DNA of 64,000 nt from assembly GCF_010682065.1 (NCBI RefSeq), contig NZ_JAAGWG010000012.1, positions 62,001 to 126,000 on the forward strand, written 5' to 3'. The first letter of the stretch is position 1, and each line of letters starts with the position of its first letter. Below are positions 1-9,855 of the stretch, one piece after another. A program made the position numbers and the translations under genes. The notes below the pieces were generated by a model. The model saw nothing but the letters and a program-made list of their open reading frames with translations, was not told the origin of the DNA and did no database searches. This DNA is from Blastococcus saxobsidens. Lineage in GTDB: Bacteria > Actinomycetota > Actinomycetes > Mycobacteriales > Geodermatophilaceae.

Positions 1-1282
1 CGCCGTCGATGTCCAGCCCGTTGGCGATCAGCTCGGCCCGGCTGGCGAAGTCGATGCCGTAGAAGCACGGCCACTTCACCGGCGGGGAGGCGATGCGCAC
101 GTGCACCTCGACGGCGCCGGCCTCGCGCAACATCCGGATGAGCGCGCGCTGGGTGTTGCCGCGGACGATCGAGTCGTCCACGACGACCAGCCGCTTGCCG
201 CGGATGACGTCGCGCAGCGGGTTCAGCTTCAGCCGGATGCCCAGCTGCCGGATGGTCTGGCTGGGCTGGATGAACGTGCGGCCCACGTAGGAGTTCTTGA
301 CCAGACCCAGGCCGTAGGGGATGCCCGACGCCTCGGCGAAGCCGACCGCCGCCGGGGTGCCCGACTCCGGCACCGGGATGACCAGGTCGGCCTCGGCCGG
401 GTGCTCCTTGGCCAGCCGGCGGCCGATCTCCACGCGGGCGGCGTGCACGCCGCGCCCGGAGATCGTGGTGTCGGGGCGGGCGAGGTAGACGTACTCGAAC
501 ACGCAGCCCTTGGGCTGGGCCGGGGCGAAGTGCTGACTGCGCAGACCGTTCTCGTCGATCGCGATCAGCTCGCCGGGCTCCACCTCGCGCACCATGGAGG
601 CGCCCACGATGTCCAGGGCCGCCGTCTCGCTGGCCACGACCCAGCCGCGCTCCAGCCGGCCGAGCACCAGCGGCCGCACGCCCTGCGGGTCGCGGGCGGC
701 GTAGAGGGTGTCCTCGTCCATGAAGGTCAGGCTGAAGGCGCCGCGCAGCTGCGGGAGCACCTCCATCGCGGCGGCCTCGACGGACAGGTCGGGGCGGGCG
801 GCGATCAGCGCGGTGATCAGGTCGGAGTCGTTGGTGGCGAGGAACGCCCCGGCGACGCCGTCGTCGGCCGCCTTGACGGCCAGCTCCGCGGTGTTCACCA
901 GATTCCCGTTGTGGCACAGCGCCAGACCGGTGCCGGCCTCCGTCGTGCGGAAGGTCGGCTGGGCGTTCTCCCAGGTGGACGCGCCCGTGGTGGAGTACCG
1001 CGTGTGGCCGACGGCGAGGTGGCCGCGCAGGCTGCCGAGGGTCGCCTCGTCGAAGACCTGGCTGACGAGCCCGAGGTCCTTGAAGACGACGACCGAGGCG
1101 CCGTCGGAGACGGCGATACCGGCCGCCTCCTGGCCCCGGTGCTGGAGCGCGTACAGGCCGAAATAGGTCAACTTCGCGACCTCTTCGCCCGGCGCCCAGA
1201 CACCGAAGACGCCACAGGCGTCCTGGGGCCCCGGGGACTGGGGATCGAGGTCGTGCGTCAGCCGTCCATCACCACGGGGCAC
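1..1282 (-). CDS. purF: Amidophosphoribosyltransferase (partial, 3' end outside window)
   Basis: PurF makes phosphoribosylamine from PRPP and glutamine, the first step of de novo purine synthesis. Reading from a GTG at 1282, a 22-residue propeptide precedes the motif ACGVFG; Cys23 would become the N-terminal nucleophile after cleavage. The N-terminal glutaminase (TRYSTTG, CHNGNL) is followed by the phosphoribosyltransferase part with PRPP loop VVVDDSIVRGNT and RIASPPVKWPCFYGID. The frame is still open at base 1, so the C-terminus is missing. It is divergent from the DUF2071 gene, with 113 bp between them for both promoters. Identity is very secure; the GTG start is the only in-frame choice that gives a normal propeptide. 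Confidence 0.96.
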   Translation of the reverse strand, partial: MPRGDGRLTHDLDPQSPGPQDACGVFGVWAPGEEVAKLTYFGLYALQHRGQEAAGIAVSDGASVVVFKDLGLVSQVFDEATLGSLRGHLAVGHTRYSTTGASTWENAQPTFRTTEAGTGLALCHNGNLVNTAELAVKAADDGVAGAFLATNDSDLITALIAARPDLSVEAAAMEVLPQLRGAFSLTFMDEDTLYAARDPQGVRPLVLGRLERGWVVASETAALDIVGASMVREVEPGELIAIDENGLRSQHFAPAQPKGCVFEYVYLARPDTTISGRGVHAARVEIGRRLAKEHPAEADLVIPVPESGTPAAVGFAEASGIPYGLGLVKNSYVGRTFIQPSQTIRQLGIRLKLNPLRDVIRGKRLVVVDDSIVRGNTQRALIRMLREAGAVEVHVRIASPPVKWPCFYGIDFASRAELIANGLDIDG

Positions 1283-1395
1283 GGGGTCGAGCGTACCGGC
1301 GCCCGCCACCCCGCCCCGAGCCGATCGGGTGGACCGCATCACTCCCCGGGTGCTGGACCGCGCCGCGCCGGGCCGCTGACCAGTACGGTCCCGCC

Positions 1396-2127
1396 ATGCG
1401 CGTGCCCCGGATGACCGGCGAGATCGAACGCCGGCTGCTGGTGAACTACCGCGTCGACCCGGCGGCGCTGCGGCCGCTGCTGCCGGAGCGCTTCCGCCCG
1501 CAGCTGGTCGAGGGTGCGGCCGTGGCCGGCATCTGCCTCATCCGGCTCGGCGATCTGCGGCCGCGCTGGACCCCCGCGCCACTGACCGGCCTCGGCCTCA
1601 CGACCGAGAACGCCGCCCACCGCATCGCCGTGGAGTGGGACGGTCCGGCGGGCGTCGAGTCCGGCGTCTACATCCCCCGGCGCGACACCGACTCCCGGCT
1701 GACGGTGCTGCTCGGTGGGCGGGCCTTTCCCGGAGTGCACTCCCGGGCCCGCTTCACCGTGGCGGAGAGCGACGACCGTCTGCGCGTGGCGTTCCGCAGC
1801 GACGACGGCCGGGCGGCGGTGGACGTGGCCGTGGCGGTCGAGCCGCGACTCGAGGGCAGCTCGCTGTTCCCCGATGTCGCGGCGGCCTCCCGGTTCTTCG
1901 AGCAGGGCACGGTCGGCTGGTCCCCCGCGCACCGCGCCGGGCAGGTCGAGGGAGTCCGGCTGGACACCACCGCGTGGCGGGTCGACCCGGGCCGGGTGCT
2001 GAGCGCCTCGTCGTCCTTCTTCGACGACACCGACGTCTTCCCGGCGGGCAGCGCGCAGCTCGACTGCGCACTCGTCATGCGCAAGGTGCCGGTCGACTGG
2101 AGCGCGCTGCCGGCCGCCGCCGCTTGA
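1396..2127 (+). CDS. DUF2071 family protein (acetoacetate decarboxylase-like fold)
   Basis: A 243-residue protein of the DUF2071/YqjF family, whose fold resembles acetoacetate decarboxylase; no reaction is established for the family. The N-terminal stretch with LLVNYRVDPAALRPLLPERF and the central GVYIPRRDTDSRL segment are typical of it. A candidate -10 box TACGGT (1384-1389) lies 6 nt before the ATG, and there is no Shine-Dalgarno sequence, so the mRNA may be leaderless, as is common in actinobacteria. It is followed 74 nt later by the DUF5701 gene on the same strand. Function unknown. Confidence 0.85.
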   Translation: MRVPRMTGEIERRLLVNYRVDPAALRPLLPERFRPQLVEGAAVAGICLIRLGDLRPRWTPAPLTGLGLTTENAAHRIAVEWDGPAGVESGVYIPRRDTDSRLTVLLGGRAFPGVHSRARFTVAESDDRLRVAFRSDDGRAAVDVAVAVEPRLEGSSLFPDVAAASRFFEQGTVGWSPAHRAGQVEGVRLDTTAWRVDPGRVLSASSSFFDDTDVFPAGSAQLDCALVMRKVPVDWSALPAAAA

Positions 2128-2201
2128 TCGGAGCCGCGGGGAACCAGCGGGGTGCGGCGCGCGTCGAGGGTCCGCCCGTCGCCGTCCCCCCGAGGTCCGC
2201 C

Positions 2202-2873
2202 GTGCCCGCTCCCCTCGCGCCCACCGTTCCCGACCGGCTCCCCGCTCCCGTCGCCGCGCCGCTGCCGCCCGCGGCCGCCCAGGCCGAGCGGCTGATCGCC
2301 CTCGGCGTGCACGAGCTCGCCGGCCTGCAGCCGGCCGAGCTGCGCGCCGCCGCGGAGGCCCTGCCGGCCGGGGCGCTGCTGGTCGTCGATCCGCGGCTCG
2401 CCGCGCCGTCCGCGCTCGCGCCGCTGCTCGAGCTGGACGGCCGGCCGGGGTTCGTCGTCGCGGACATGACCGACGTCGACGCCTTCGGGCCCGTCGAGCC
2501 GGTGGTCGTGCCCGACGGGCCGGTCTACGCCGTCGCCGGCCTGGACCGCGGCGACCACATGCGGAACTGGAGCCCGGACGAGGCGCTGCCGGCGCTCATC
2601 GCCGCGGGCCGGACGCCGCTGACGCTCGCCGAGGGGATCCACTGGCTGCTGCAGCGCCCCGACGTGCTGACCCGCAACGCCTGCTTCATGACCCTCGGCT
2701 CGCGCCTGGTCAAGCCCGGCGGGCGACTGGATTCCCGCACCCCGGCCCTCTGGATCAGCAACGGCACCGGACGCGACGGCCGGGAGCGGCGTGGCGCACC
2801 GAAGGTGGGCTGGTGCTGGGCGGGCAACCGGCACACCTGGCTGGGCTTCGCCTCGGCGGCGACCCGTACCTGA
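2202..2873 (+). CDS. DUF5701 family protein
   Basis: About 223 residues from a GTG at 2202, which has a GAGG ribosome site about 8 nt upstream. The frame is open further upstream, but that part overlaps the DUF2071 gene in another frame and is low-complexity. Conserved-looking segments include GFVVADMTDVDAFGP, DRGDHMRNWSPDEALP, LAEGIHWLLQRPDVL and the C-terminal KVGWCWAGNRHTWLGFASA. These match an actinobacterial family of unknown function that I know as DUF5701. It has no signal peptide or membrane segment. It ends in a bidirectional terminator shared with the convergent metallo-hydrolase gene. Confidence 0.8.
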   Translation: MPAPLAPTVPDRLPAPVAAPLPPAAAQAERLIALGVHELAGLQPAELRAAAEALPAGALLVVDPRLAAPSALAPLLELDGRPGFVVADMTDVDAFGPVEPVVVPDGPVYAVAGLDRGDHMRNWSPDEALPALIAAGRTPLTLAEGIHWLLQRPDVLTRNACFMTLGSRLVKPGGRLDSRTPALWISNGTGRDGRERRGAPKVGWCWAGNRHTWLGFASAATRT

Positions 2874-2919
2874 CGTCCCCGAGGGCCGAAGTGGCGATTT
2901 CGGCCCTCAGGGGCGTCAG
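2870..2919. terminator. Bidirectional terminator between convergent genes
   Basis: An imperfect hairpin has GAGGGCCGAA (2881-2890) pairing exactly with TTCGGCCCTC (2899-2908). The stem is prolonged outward by CCCC/GGGG and CTGACG/CGTCAG. It includes both flanking stop codons, so it can end transcription from either side. Confidence 0.75.
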
Positions 2920-3524
2920 CCGACGGTGCGCAGCTCCGCGGCGATCGTGGTGTCGTCGCCGTGCCCGGTCCGCACCACGGTGTCGCCGTGCAGGCTGAAC
3001 AGCTGGGAGCGGATCGAGTTCAGGATCGTCGGGTGGTCGCTGAACGAGCGGCCCGTCGCCCCCGGCCCCCCGCAGAACAGGGTGTCCCCGGTGAAGACGG
3101 TGTTCAGGTCGGCCGCGTGCAGGCACGTGCTGCCCGGCGAGTGACCCGGCGTGTGCAGGGCGACGATCCGGGTGCCCGCGACGGTGAACCGGGTGCCCGG
3201 CTGCAGGTCGCGATCGGGCTCGGAGTCGGCATGCGTCATGTCCCAGAGCATCCGGTCGGCGCTGTTGAACCAGATCGGCGCGCCGGTGGCCTCGCGGAGC
3301 GCGGGCGCGGCGGTGATGTGGTCGTTGTGCCCGTGGGTGAGCACGATCGCGACCACCTTTCGGCCGCCGATCGCCTCGACGATGGGGGCGGCGTCGTGCG
3401 GTGCGTCGATCACCAGCACCTCGTCGTCGTCCCCGACCAGCCAGACGTTGTTCTCGACGTCGAAGTCCTGCCCGTCCAGGGAGAATACGCCGGGGATCAC
3501 GACCTTGTCGATGCGGGCGCTCAC
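2916..3524 (-). CDS. MBL-fold metallo-hydrolase, probable S-formylmycothiol hydrolase partner of MscR
   Basis: A 202-residue metallo-beta-lactamase-fold protein. The metal motif is HGHNDH (residues 64-69), with a later HTPGHSPGS and a C-terminal TGHGDDT. Its GTG start (3524) overlaps the stop of mscR by 4 nt (GTGA), so the two are translationally coupled. The same pair occurs in M. tuberculosis (Rv2259-Rv2260, from memory). MscR oxidises S-hydroxymethylmycothiol to S-formylmycothiol, so this enzyme most likely hydrolyses that thioester and releases formate and mycothiol. The fold is certain; the substrate is inferred from the neighbour. Confidence 0.88.
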   Translation of the reverse strand: MSARIDKVVIPGVFSLDGQDFDVENNVWLVGDDDEVLVIDAPHDAAPIVEAIGGRKVVAIVLTHGHNDHITAAPALREATGAPIWFNSADRMLWDMTHADSEPDRDLQPGTRFTVAGTRIVALHTPGHSPGSTCLHAADLNTVFTGDTLFCGGPGATGRSFSDHPTILNSIRSQLFSLHGDTVVRTGHGDDTTIAAELRTVG

Positions 3525-4612
3525 TTGTCGAACACCACCACGGAGCGCAGGACCTCGCCCTTGTGCATCTTGTCGAAGGCGGCCTCGACGTCGTCCAGCC
3601 CGATCGTCTCGCTGACGAAGGCGTCGAGGTCGAAACGGCCCTGCAGGTAGAGGTCGACCAGCATCGGGAAGTCGCGGCTGGGCAGGCAGTCGCCGTACCA
3701 GGAGGACTTGACGGCCCCACCGCGGCCGAAGATCTCGATCGCCGGCAGCGTGATCTCCATGCCCGGGGTCGGGACGCCGACCATCACGACGCGGCCGGCC
3801 AGGTCGCGGGCGTAGAAGGCCTGCTCGAACACCTTCGGGTGGCCGACGGCGTCGATGGCGACGTCGACGCCGAACCCGCCGGTCAGCGCCTTGATGGCCT
3901 CGACCGGGTCGGTCTCGGCGGAGTTGACGGTGTGGGTGGCGCCGAAGCCCTTGGCCCACTCCAGCTTCTGGTCGGAGATGTCGACGGCGATGATCGTCGT
4001 CGCCCCGGCGAGCTTCGCGCCGGCGATCGCTGCGTCACCGACGCCGCCGCAGCCGAAGACGGCCACGGTCTCGCCCCGCTGCACGGCACCGGTGTTGATG
4101 GCCGCGCCCACGCCGGCCATGACGCCGCAGCCCAGCAGGCCCGCCGACGCCGGCGGAGCGGCCGGGCCCACCTTCGTGCACTGACCCGAGTGGACCAGCG
4201 TCTTCTCGGCGAAGGCGCCGATGCCCAGGGCCGGGGAGAGCTCGGTGCCGTCGGCCAGCGTCATCTTCTGCGCGGCGTTGTGGGTGTTGAAGCAGTACTG
4301 CAGCTGCCCCTTGCGGCAGGCGCGGCACTCGCCGCACACCGCACGCCAGTTCAGGACGACGTAGTCGCCGACGGCGACGTTGGTGACGCCCTCGCCGACC
4401 GCCGCCACCAGCCCGGCCGCCTCGTGACCGAGGAGGAACGGGAAGTCGTCGTTGATGCCGCCCTCGCGGTAGTGCAGGTCGGTGTGGCAGACCCCGCAGG
4501 CCTGGATGTCGACGACCGCCTCACCGGGGCCCGGGTCGGGCACCAGGATGGTCTCGACGCTGACCGGCTGACCCTTGCCGCGGGCGACCACGCCACGCAC
4601 CTCGTATGCCAT
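3521..4612 (-). CDS. mscR: S-(hydroxymethyl)mycothiol dehydrogenase (zinc alcohol dehydrogenase)
   Basis: A 363-residue zinc-dependent class III-type alcohol dehydrogenase that oxidises the mycothiol adduct of formaldehyde with NAD. Visible residues are catalytic Cys39 and His63-Glu64, structural-zinc cysteines 93, 96, 99 and 107, and the Rossmann motif GCGGVG. The N-terminus ([14 protein letters not shown]) and the overall match fit MscR/AdhE2 of mycothiol-making actinobacteria. The first gene of a two-gene operon, it overlaps the hydrolase by 4 nt. It is divergent from the OFA transporter across about 200 bp. A general NAD alcohol dehydrogenase is the only real alternative. Confidence 0.92.
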   Translation of the reverse strand: MAYEVRGVVARGKGQPVSVETILVPDPGPGEAVVDIQACGVCHTDLHYREGGINDDFPFLLGHEAAGLVAAVGEGVTNVAVGDYVVLNWRAVCGECRACRKGQLQYCFNTHNAAQKMTLADGTELSPALGIGAFAEKTLVHSGQCTKVGPAAPPASAGLLGCGVMAGVGAAINTGAVQRGETVAVFGCGGVGDAAIAGAKLAGATTIIAVDISDQKLEWAKGFGATHTVNSAETDPVEAIKALTGGFGVDVAIDAVGHPKVFEQAFYARDLAGRVVMVGVPTPGMEITLPAIEIFGRGGAVKSSWYGDCLPSRDFPMLVDLYLQGRFDLDAFVSETIGLDDVEAAFDKMHKGEVLRSVVVFDK

Positions 4613-4742
4613 GCCGCGAGCCTAGGCGGGTGCCGTTTCGACGGCTCAGCCGCTACAGTTCCGTTACTTCCCGTCACTTGCCGACCACGAAGCGAGTTTC
4701 GCGCGCTCCTTAGCGCATCAACGCCGTACCGTGCCACTCGAT

Positions 4743-4758
4743 CGCGACCCACATCACA
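4743..4758. promoter_or_regulatory. Possible degenerate CRP/GlxR box upstream of the OFA transporter
   Basis: CGCGA-N6-TCACA lies 61 bp before the transporter start. One half matches TGTGA exactly and the other has three of five bases. The 4613-4819 gap also has to hold the mscR promoter. Weak evidence; I see nothing else clear in the gap apart from the GGAGGT ribosome site of the transporter. Confidence 0.3.
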
Positions 4759-4819
4759 GGGCGCGTCCCGGTTGTGGCCGTCCGGCCCCTCCGGTTCCCG
4801 TCCCCGGAGGTAGTTCCCC

Positions 4820-6238
4820 GTGGCAGTACCCAGCTTCCTGGCTCGCGAGCGCATCGTCGCCCGGCCAGGCTTCAACCGCTGGCTGATCCCGCCGGCGGCC
4901 CTGGCCGTGCACCTCTGCATCGGCCAGGCCTACGCGACCAGCGTCTACAAGGTGGCCCTCGTCGAGCACTTCGGCACCGGGCTCACCCAGATCGGGATCA
5001 TCTTCTCGATCGCCATCGTCATGCTCGGCCTGTCGGCCGCCGTCTTCGGCACCTGGGTGGACCGCAACGGCCCGCGCGCCGCGATGTTCACCTCTGCCGT
5101 CTTCTGAGTGTCGGGCTTCCTCGTCGGCTCGCTCGGCATCTACACCGAGCAGCTGTGGCTGCTCTACTTCGGCTACGGCTTCCTCGGCGGCATCGGCCTG
5201 GGCATCGGCTACATCTCGCCGGTCTCCACGCTGATCAAGTGGTTCCCCGACCGTCCGGGCCTGGCCACCGGCATGGCGATCATGGGCTTCGGCGGTGGCG
5301 CGCTCATCGCCTCCCCGCTGTCCCGCCAGCTGATGAACTGGTACGACCCGGGCTACGACCCGGCCGTCGTCGGCACCGTGCCCAGCGGTAACGCCGTCGC
5401 GGGCCTGTTCCTCACCCTCGGGCTGATCTACCTGGTCTTCATGATGTTCGGCGCCTTCATCATCCGGGTGCCTGCCGCCGACTGGCGTCCCGACGGGTTC
5501 GACCCGGCCTCGGTCAAGAGCAAGTCGCTGGTCACGACGGAGAACGTCTCGGCCAACAACGCGATCAAGACGCCGCAGTTCTGGCTGCTGTGGACCGTGC
5601 TGTTCTGCAACGTGACCGCCGGCATCGGCATCCTCGAGCAGGCCGCGCCGATGATCCAGGACTTCTTCCGCAACGGTGAGACCTCCACGGTCCTGGCCGC
5701 CACGGCCGCCGGCTTCGTCGGTCTGCTCTCGCTGTTCAACATGGCCGGCCGCTTCGTGTGGTCCTCCACGTCGGACTTCATCGGCCGCAAGCCGATCTAC
5801 ATGGTCTACCTCGGCGTCGGCCTGGTCCTGTACGTCCTGCTGGCCACCATCGGCAGCACCGCCATCTGGATCTTCGTCCTCCTGGCCGCGGTCATCATCT
5901 CGTTCTACGGCGGTGGCTTCGCGACCGTCCCGGCCTACCTGCGCGACCTCTTCGGCACCTACCAGGTGGGCGCCATCCACGGCCGGCTGCTGACCGCGTG
6001 GGCGGCCGCCGGTGTGGTCGGTCCGCTGATCATCAACGGTGTCCTCGACTCGCGCGGCACCCCGGGCCAGCTCGTCGCCGGTGACTACCGGCCCGCGCTG
6101 TTCATCATGGTCGGCCTGCTGGCCGTCGGCTTCATCGCCAACCTGCTGATCAAGCCGGTGGCGGAGAAGTACTGGGAGCCCAAGACCACCGACGTCCCCA
6201 CCGCAGCCGCCGCCCCCGAACGGAGCACCGTCCGATGA
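4820..6238 (+). pseudogene. OFA-family MFS transporter interrupted by an in-frame UGA
   Basis: A 12-helix major-facilitator transporter of the oxalate/formate antiporter (OFA) family. It starts at GTG 4820 behind a GGAGGT ribosome site. Codon 96 (5105-5107) is TGA; the same frame then stays open to 6238, so the two parts (95 and 376 residues) join into one normal-length protein of about 470. The stop falls where a helix continues (TSAVF, then VSGFLVGSLG), and one base change from TGG would create it. GTG 5108 directly follows the stop and has no ribosome site. Possibilities are a recent nonsense mutation, a sequencing error, readthrough, or restart at 5108. The small partner gene follows with an ATGA overlap. 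Confidence 0.85.
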
Positions 6239-6384
6239 GCACCCCCGCATCCACGAGCACCGACCAGCAGCCGAGCCACACCCCCACGGGCCTCATCGCC
6301 TTCGCGTGGGCCCTGGTCGGCATCCCGCTGGCCTACGGGCTCTACAACACCGTGAAGGCGGCCAGCGCCCTGTTCGGCGCCTGA
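6235..6384 (+). CDS. Small single-helix partner of the OFA transporter
   Basis: A 49-residue protein too short for most gene finders. The N-terminus is polar (STPASTSTDQQPSHTPTG), then one hydrophobic helix (LIAFAWALVGIPLAYGLYN) and a short tail. Its ATG overlaps the transporter stop as ATGA, so it is coupled to that gene. As far as I recall, short one-helix proteins follow OFA-type transporters in other actinobacteria, which suggests an accessory or stabilising subunit. Its own frame is intact although the transporter carries a stop codon, so any loss of the transporter is recent or the stop is not real. Confidence 0.75.
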   Translation: MSTPASTSTDQQPSHTPTGLIAFAWALVGIPLAYGLYNTVKAASALFGA

Positions 6385-6399
6385 TCACCCTCTCCACCC

Positions 6400-6436
6400 A
6401 CTGAGCCCCGTCCGCTGTCCAGCGGGCGGGGCTCAG
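6400..6436. terminator. Bidirectional terminator
   Basis: ACTGAGCCCCG (6400-6410) pairs with CGGGGCTCAGT (6426-6436), with CCGCTG/CAGCGG extending the stem inward. It sits between the OFA operon and the convergent sterol-carrier-like gene, and includes the stop of the latter. Confidence 0.85.
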
Positions 6437-6822
6437 TGCTGTCTCAGGGGACGCAGCGGCAGGATCGCCGACAGGTCCGCCCGGTTCCCGCTGGCGCTGA
6501 CCTTCCCCGCGGCCACCGCTTCGGCCCAGGTCAGCGCACCGGTGACCAGGCGCAGCCAGGTCGCCGCGTCGGTCTCCACCACGTTGGGCGGCGTGCCGCG
6601 GGTGTGCCGCGGGCCCTCGATGCACTGGACGGCGACGTGCGGGGGCACCCGCACCTCCACCGAGCGCCCCGGCACCTGCTGGGCCAGCCAGCGGGCGCTG
6701 GTCTTCACCGCCGTGCCGACCACCGACCGGGCCGGCTGCTCCGCCTCCCCGGCCAGCCAGTCGCGCACCGGCTCGATCGCGGCCCGGAGGTCCTCGGCGG
6801 GGATCGGCGCCTGGCCTGCCAT
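6433..6822 (-). CDS. Sterol carrier family protein
   Basis: A 129-residue soluble protein of the actinobacterial sterol carrier (SCP-2-like) family. The N-terminal half has [27 protein letters not shown]; the conserved lipid-binding-like half has [30 protein letters not shown] and ends [19 protein letters not shown]. It lies 9 nt downstream of purL and is probably co-transcribed with the purine genes, an arrangement I recall from other actinobacteria. No link to purine synthesis is known and the ligand is unknown. Confidence 0.83.
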   Translation of the reverse strand: MAGQAPIPAEDLRAAIEPVRDWLAGEAEQPARSVVGTAVKTSARWLAQQVPGRSVEVRVPPHVAVQCIEGPRHTRGTPPNVVETDAATWLRLVTGALTWAEAVAAGKVSASGNRADLSAILPLRPLRQH

Positions 6823-6831
6823 CCCGCCCGC

Positions 6832-9180
6832 CTAGCTGGTCGGGACGGTGCCCGCCGGGACGGTGCCCACGGCCACCTCGGGAGACCCGAACAGCGCCGG
6901 CAGGGTCGCGCTCCAGGCGGCGCGCAGCTCGGCGAGCGGGAGGTCGAGCACGCCGTCGAGGCTCAGCGCCTCCCCACCGGTCGTGCCGAGTTCCGTCACG
7001 GACACCCCGGCCCACTGGGCCGTCGTCTTCACGCCGCCCGGGTCGGAGGTGGTGACGACGACGCGCGCGGTGGACTCGCTGAACAGCGCGGTGAACGGGT
7101 CACCGTCCAGGCGCAGCCGCGCACCGACGCCGTACCGCAGCGCCGACTCGGTGAGCGCCTGCGCCAGACCGCCGTCGGCGAGGTCGTGCGCGGAGCTGAC
7201 CAGGCCCTGACCGGCCAGCGCGGCCAGCAGGTCGCCGAGCGCGCGCTCGGCGGGCAGGTCGACCGCCGGCGGACGGCCGCCGAGGTGGCCGTGCACGACG
7301 CTCGCCCACGCGGAGCCGCCGAACTCGGGGCGGGTCTCGCCCAGCAGGAGCACCGTCTCGCCCGCGGTCCGCCAGCCGGTCGGGACGCGCTTCCGGACGT
7401 CGTCGTGCACGCCCAGGACGCCGATGACCGGGGTCGGGTTGATGGCGACGTCGCCGGTCTCGTTGTAGAGGCTCACGTTGCCACCCGTGACCGGCAGCCC
7501 CAGGTCACGGCAGCCGTCGGCCAGACCGCGCACGGCCTCGGCGAACTGCCACATGACCTCGGGGTTCTCGGGCGAGCCGAAGTTCAGGCAGTTGGTGACG
7601 GCGAGCGGCTTGGCGCCGGAGACCGCGACGTTGCGGTAGGCCTCGGCGAGGTTGAGCTGGGCGCCGGTGTAGGGGTCCAGGCGCGCGTAGCGGCCGTTGC
7701 CGTCGAGGGAGAGGGCGATGCCGCGGTTCGACGTCTCGTCGATCCGGACGACGCCGGCGTCCTCGGGTTGGGCCAGGACGGTGTTGCCGCGGACGTAGCG
7801 GTCGTACTGCTCGGTGACCCAGGTCTTGTCCGCGCCGTCGGGGCTGCTGACGACGGCCAGCCAGTGCGCCTGGAGCTCGGCGGCGGTCGTGGGCTTGGCC
7901 AGGCGGGCCGGGTCGTCGGCCTGCAGGGCGTCGAGGTCGGCGGGGCGGGCCATGGGGCGCTCGTAGACCGGGCCCTCGTGGGCGACGGTCCGCGGCGGGA
8001 CGTCGACGATGCGCTCGCCGTGCCAGTCGACGGTGAGCCGGTCGCCGTCGGTGACCTCACCGATGACGGCGGCGCGCACGTCCCACTTCCGGCAGACGGC
8101 GAGGAACTGCTCGACCTTGTCCGGCTCGACGATCGCGCACATGCGCTCCTGCGACTCGCTCATCAGGATCTCGGCGGGCGTCAGGGTGGAGTCGCGCAGC
8201 GGGACGGTGTCCAGGTCGACGTGCATGCCGCCGGTGCCGGCGCTGGCCAGCTCGCTGGTGGCGCAGGAGAGGCCGGCGCCGCCGAGGTCCTGGATGCCGG
8301 TGACGAGGTCGGCGGCGAAGATCTCCAGGCACGCCTCGATGAGCAGCTTCTCGGTGAACGGGTCGCCCACCTGCACGGCCGGGCGCTTCGCCGGGCCCTC
8401 GGCGTCGAAGGTCTCGCTGGCCAGCACGCTGACGCCACCGATGCCGTCGCCGCCGGTGCGGGCGCCGAACAGGATGACCTTGTTGCCCACGCCCTCGGCC
8501 TTGGCCAGGCGGACGTCCTCGTGCTTCATGACGCCGACGCACAGGGCGTTGACCAGCGGGTTTCCGGCGTAGCAGTCGTCGAACAGCAGCTCGCCGCCGA
8601 TGTTGGGCAGGCCCAGGCAGTTGCCGTAGCCGCCGACGCCGGCGACGACGCCGGGCAGCACGCGGGCGGTGTCGGGGGCGTCGGCCCGGCCGAAGCGAAG
8701 GCTGTCCATGACCGCGATCGGGCGCGCGCCCATGGTGAGGATGTCGCGCACGATCCCGCCGACGCCGGTGGCCGCGCCCTGGTAGGGCTCCACGTAGCTG
8801 GGGTGGTTGTGGCTCTCGACCTTGAAGGTGACCGCGTAGCCCTCGCCGACGTCGACGACGCCGGCGTTCTCGCCGATGCCGACCAGCAGCGCCTCGCTGG
8901 GCGGCAGGTCACCGAACTGGCGCAGGTGCACCTTGGAGCTCTTGTAGGAGCAGTGCTCGCTCCACATCACGGAGTACATGGCCAGCTCGGCGGTGGTGGG
9001 TCGGCGGCCGAGGATCTCCTTGATGCGGGCGTACTCGTCGCCCTTGAGGCCGAGCTCCGCGTAGGGCTGCTCGTCGTCGGGGGTGCTCGCCGCCAGGTCG
9101 ACGGTGTCCAGCCGGTTCGCGAGCCGGCCCGGACCGGTGTCGAGGTCGGAGAGTCCTGCGGTGGCGCTGTCCTGGCTCAC
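6832..9180 (-). CDS. purL: Phosphoribosylformylglycinamidine synthase subunit PurL
   Basis: PurL is the large ATP-dependent subunit that turns FGAR into FGAM, using ammonia from PurQ with PurS as bridge. At 782 residues it has the length of the small-type PurL. Motifs include [19 protein letters not shown] followed by [42 protein letters not shown] and [14 protein letters not shown]. The GTG start overlaps the purQ stop as GTGA. Two short repeats of GTVP appear at the C-terminus. Identity is certain. Confidence 0.97.
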   Translation of the reverse strand: MSQDSATAGLSDLDTGPGRLANRLDTVDLAASTPDDEQPYAELGLKGDEYARIKEILGRRPTTAELAMYSVMWSEHCSYKSSKVHLRQFGDLPPSEALLVGIGENAGVVDVGEGYAVTFKVESHNHPSYVEPYQGAATGVGGIVRDILTMGARPIAVMDSLRFGRADAPDTARVLPGVVAGVGGYGNCLGLPNIGGELLFDDCYAGNPLVNALCVGVMKHEDVRLAKAEGVGNKVILFGARTGGDGIGGVSVLASETFDAEGPAKRPAVQVGDPFTEKLLIEACLEIFAADLVTGIQDLGGAGLSCATSELASAGTGGMHVDLDTVPLRDSTLTPAEILMSESQERMCAIVEPDKVEQFLAVCRKWDVRAAVIGEVTDGDRLTVDWHGERIVDVPPRTVAHEGPVYERPMARPADLDALQADDPARLAKPTTAAELQAHWLAVVSSPDGADKTWVTEQYDRYVRGNTVLAQPEDAGVVRIDETSNRGIALSLDGNGRYARLDPYTGAQLNLAEAYRNVAVSGAKPLAVTNCLNFGSPENPEVMWQFAEAVRGLADGCRDLGLPVTGGNVSLYNETGDVAINPTPVIGVLGVHDDVRKRVPTGWRTAGETVLLLGETRPEFGGSAWASVVHGHLGGRPPAVDLPAERALGDLLAALAGQGLVSSAHDLADGGLAQALTESALRYGVGARLRLDGDPFTALFSESTARVVVTTSDPGGVKTTAQWAGVSVTELGTTGGEALSLDGVLDLPLAELRAAWSATLPALFGSPEVAVGTVPAGTVPTS

Positions 9181-9848
9181 GCTGCGACGACCGCCTTCAG
9201 GACGGAGGTGAAGAAGCCGAGACCGTCGGTGCTCGGCCCGGTGAGGTCCTCGATCGCGTGCTCGGGGTGCGGCATGAGGCCCACGACGCGGCCGTTCTCG
9301 CTGGCGACGCCGGCGATGTCGCGGGAGCTCCCGTTGGGGTTGCCGTCCGCGTAGCGGAACACGACCCGGCCCTCGCCCTCCAGGCGGTCCAGGTCGGCGT
9401 CCGAGCCCACGTAGCGGCCCTCGCCGTTCTTGACCGGGATGAGGATCCGCTGGCCCTCGGTGAAGTCGACCGTCCAGGTGGTGTCGGCGCGCTCGACGAC
9501 GAGCACCTGGTCGCGGTTGCGGAAGTGCAGGTGGCTGTTGCGGGTCAGCGCGCCGGGCAGCAGGCCCGCCTCGCAGAGCACCTGGAAGCCGTTGCAGATC
9601 CCCAGCACCGGCAGGCCCTGCTTCGCCGCGGCGACGACGTCCTGCATCAGCGGAGAGCGGGCGGCGATGGCGCCGGCCCGCAGGTAGTCGCCGTAGGAGA
9701 AGCCACCGGGGAGGACGACGGCGTCGACGTCCTTGAGGTCGTGGTCGCCGTGCCAGAGGACGACGGGCTCGCCACCGGCGAGACGCACCGCGCGTGCGGC
9801 GTCGACGTCGTCCAGGGAGCCCGGGAAGGTGATGACACCGATGCGCAC
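9177..9848 (-). CDS. purQ: Phosphoribosylformylglycinamidine synthase subunit PurQ
   Basis: A 223-residue class I glutaminase that supplies ammonia to PurL. It begins [14 protein letters not shown] from a GTG start. The nucleophile is the Cys of [13 protein letters not shown], and the His-Glu pair is in [10 protein letters not shown] near the C-terminus. The oxyanion region [17 protein letters not shown] is intact. It is 7 nt downstream of purS and overlaps purL by 4 nt, giving the usual purS-purQ-purL order. Confidence 0.97.
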   Translation of the reverse strand: MRIGVITFPGSLDDVDAARAVRLAGGEPVVLWHGDHDLKDVDAVVLPGGFSYGDYLRAGAIAARSPLMQDVVAAAKQGLPVLGICNGFQVLCEAGLLPGALTRNSHLHFRNRDQVLVVERADTTWTVDFTEGQRILIPVKNGEGRYVGSDADLDRLEGEGRVVFRYADGNPNGSSRDIAGVASENGRVVGLMPHPEHAIEDLTGPSTDGLGFFTSVLKAVVAA

Positions 9849-9855
9849 GATTGCT

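Noticed and set aside
101..1414. Long plus-strand open frame of 437 codons
   Set aside because: It is the antisense shadow of purF. The minus strand gives a full PurF with catalytic motifs, while this frame reads as low-complexity His/Gly/Ala-rich sequence.
4820..5107. First 95 codons of the OFA transporter as a separate small protein gene
   Set aside because: It continues in the same frame past a single TGA into the rest of a normal transporter; no homologue of a 95-residue stand-alone version is known to me.
6436..9354. 972-codon plus-strand frame
   Set aside because: Antisense shadow of purL. GC-rich codons on one strand leave long stop-free frames on the other; no motif or start signal supports it.
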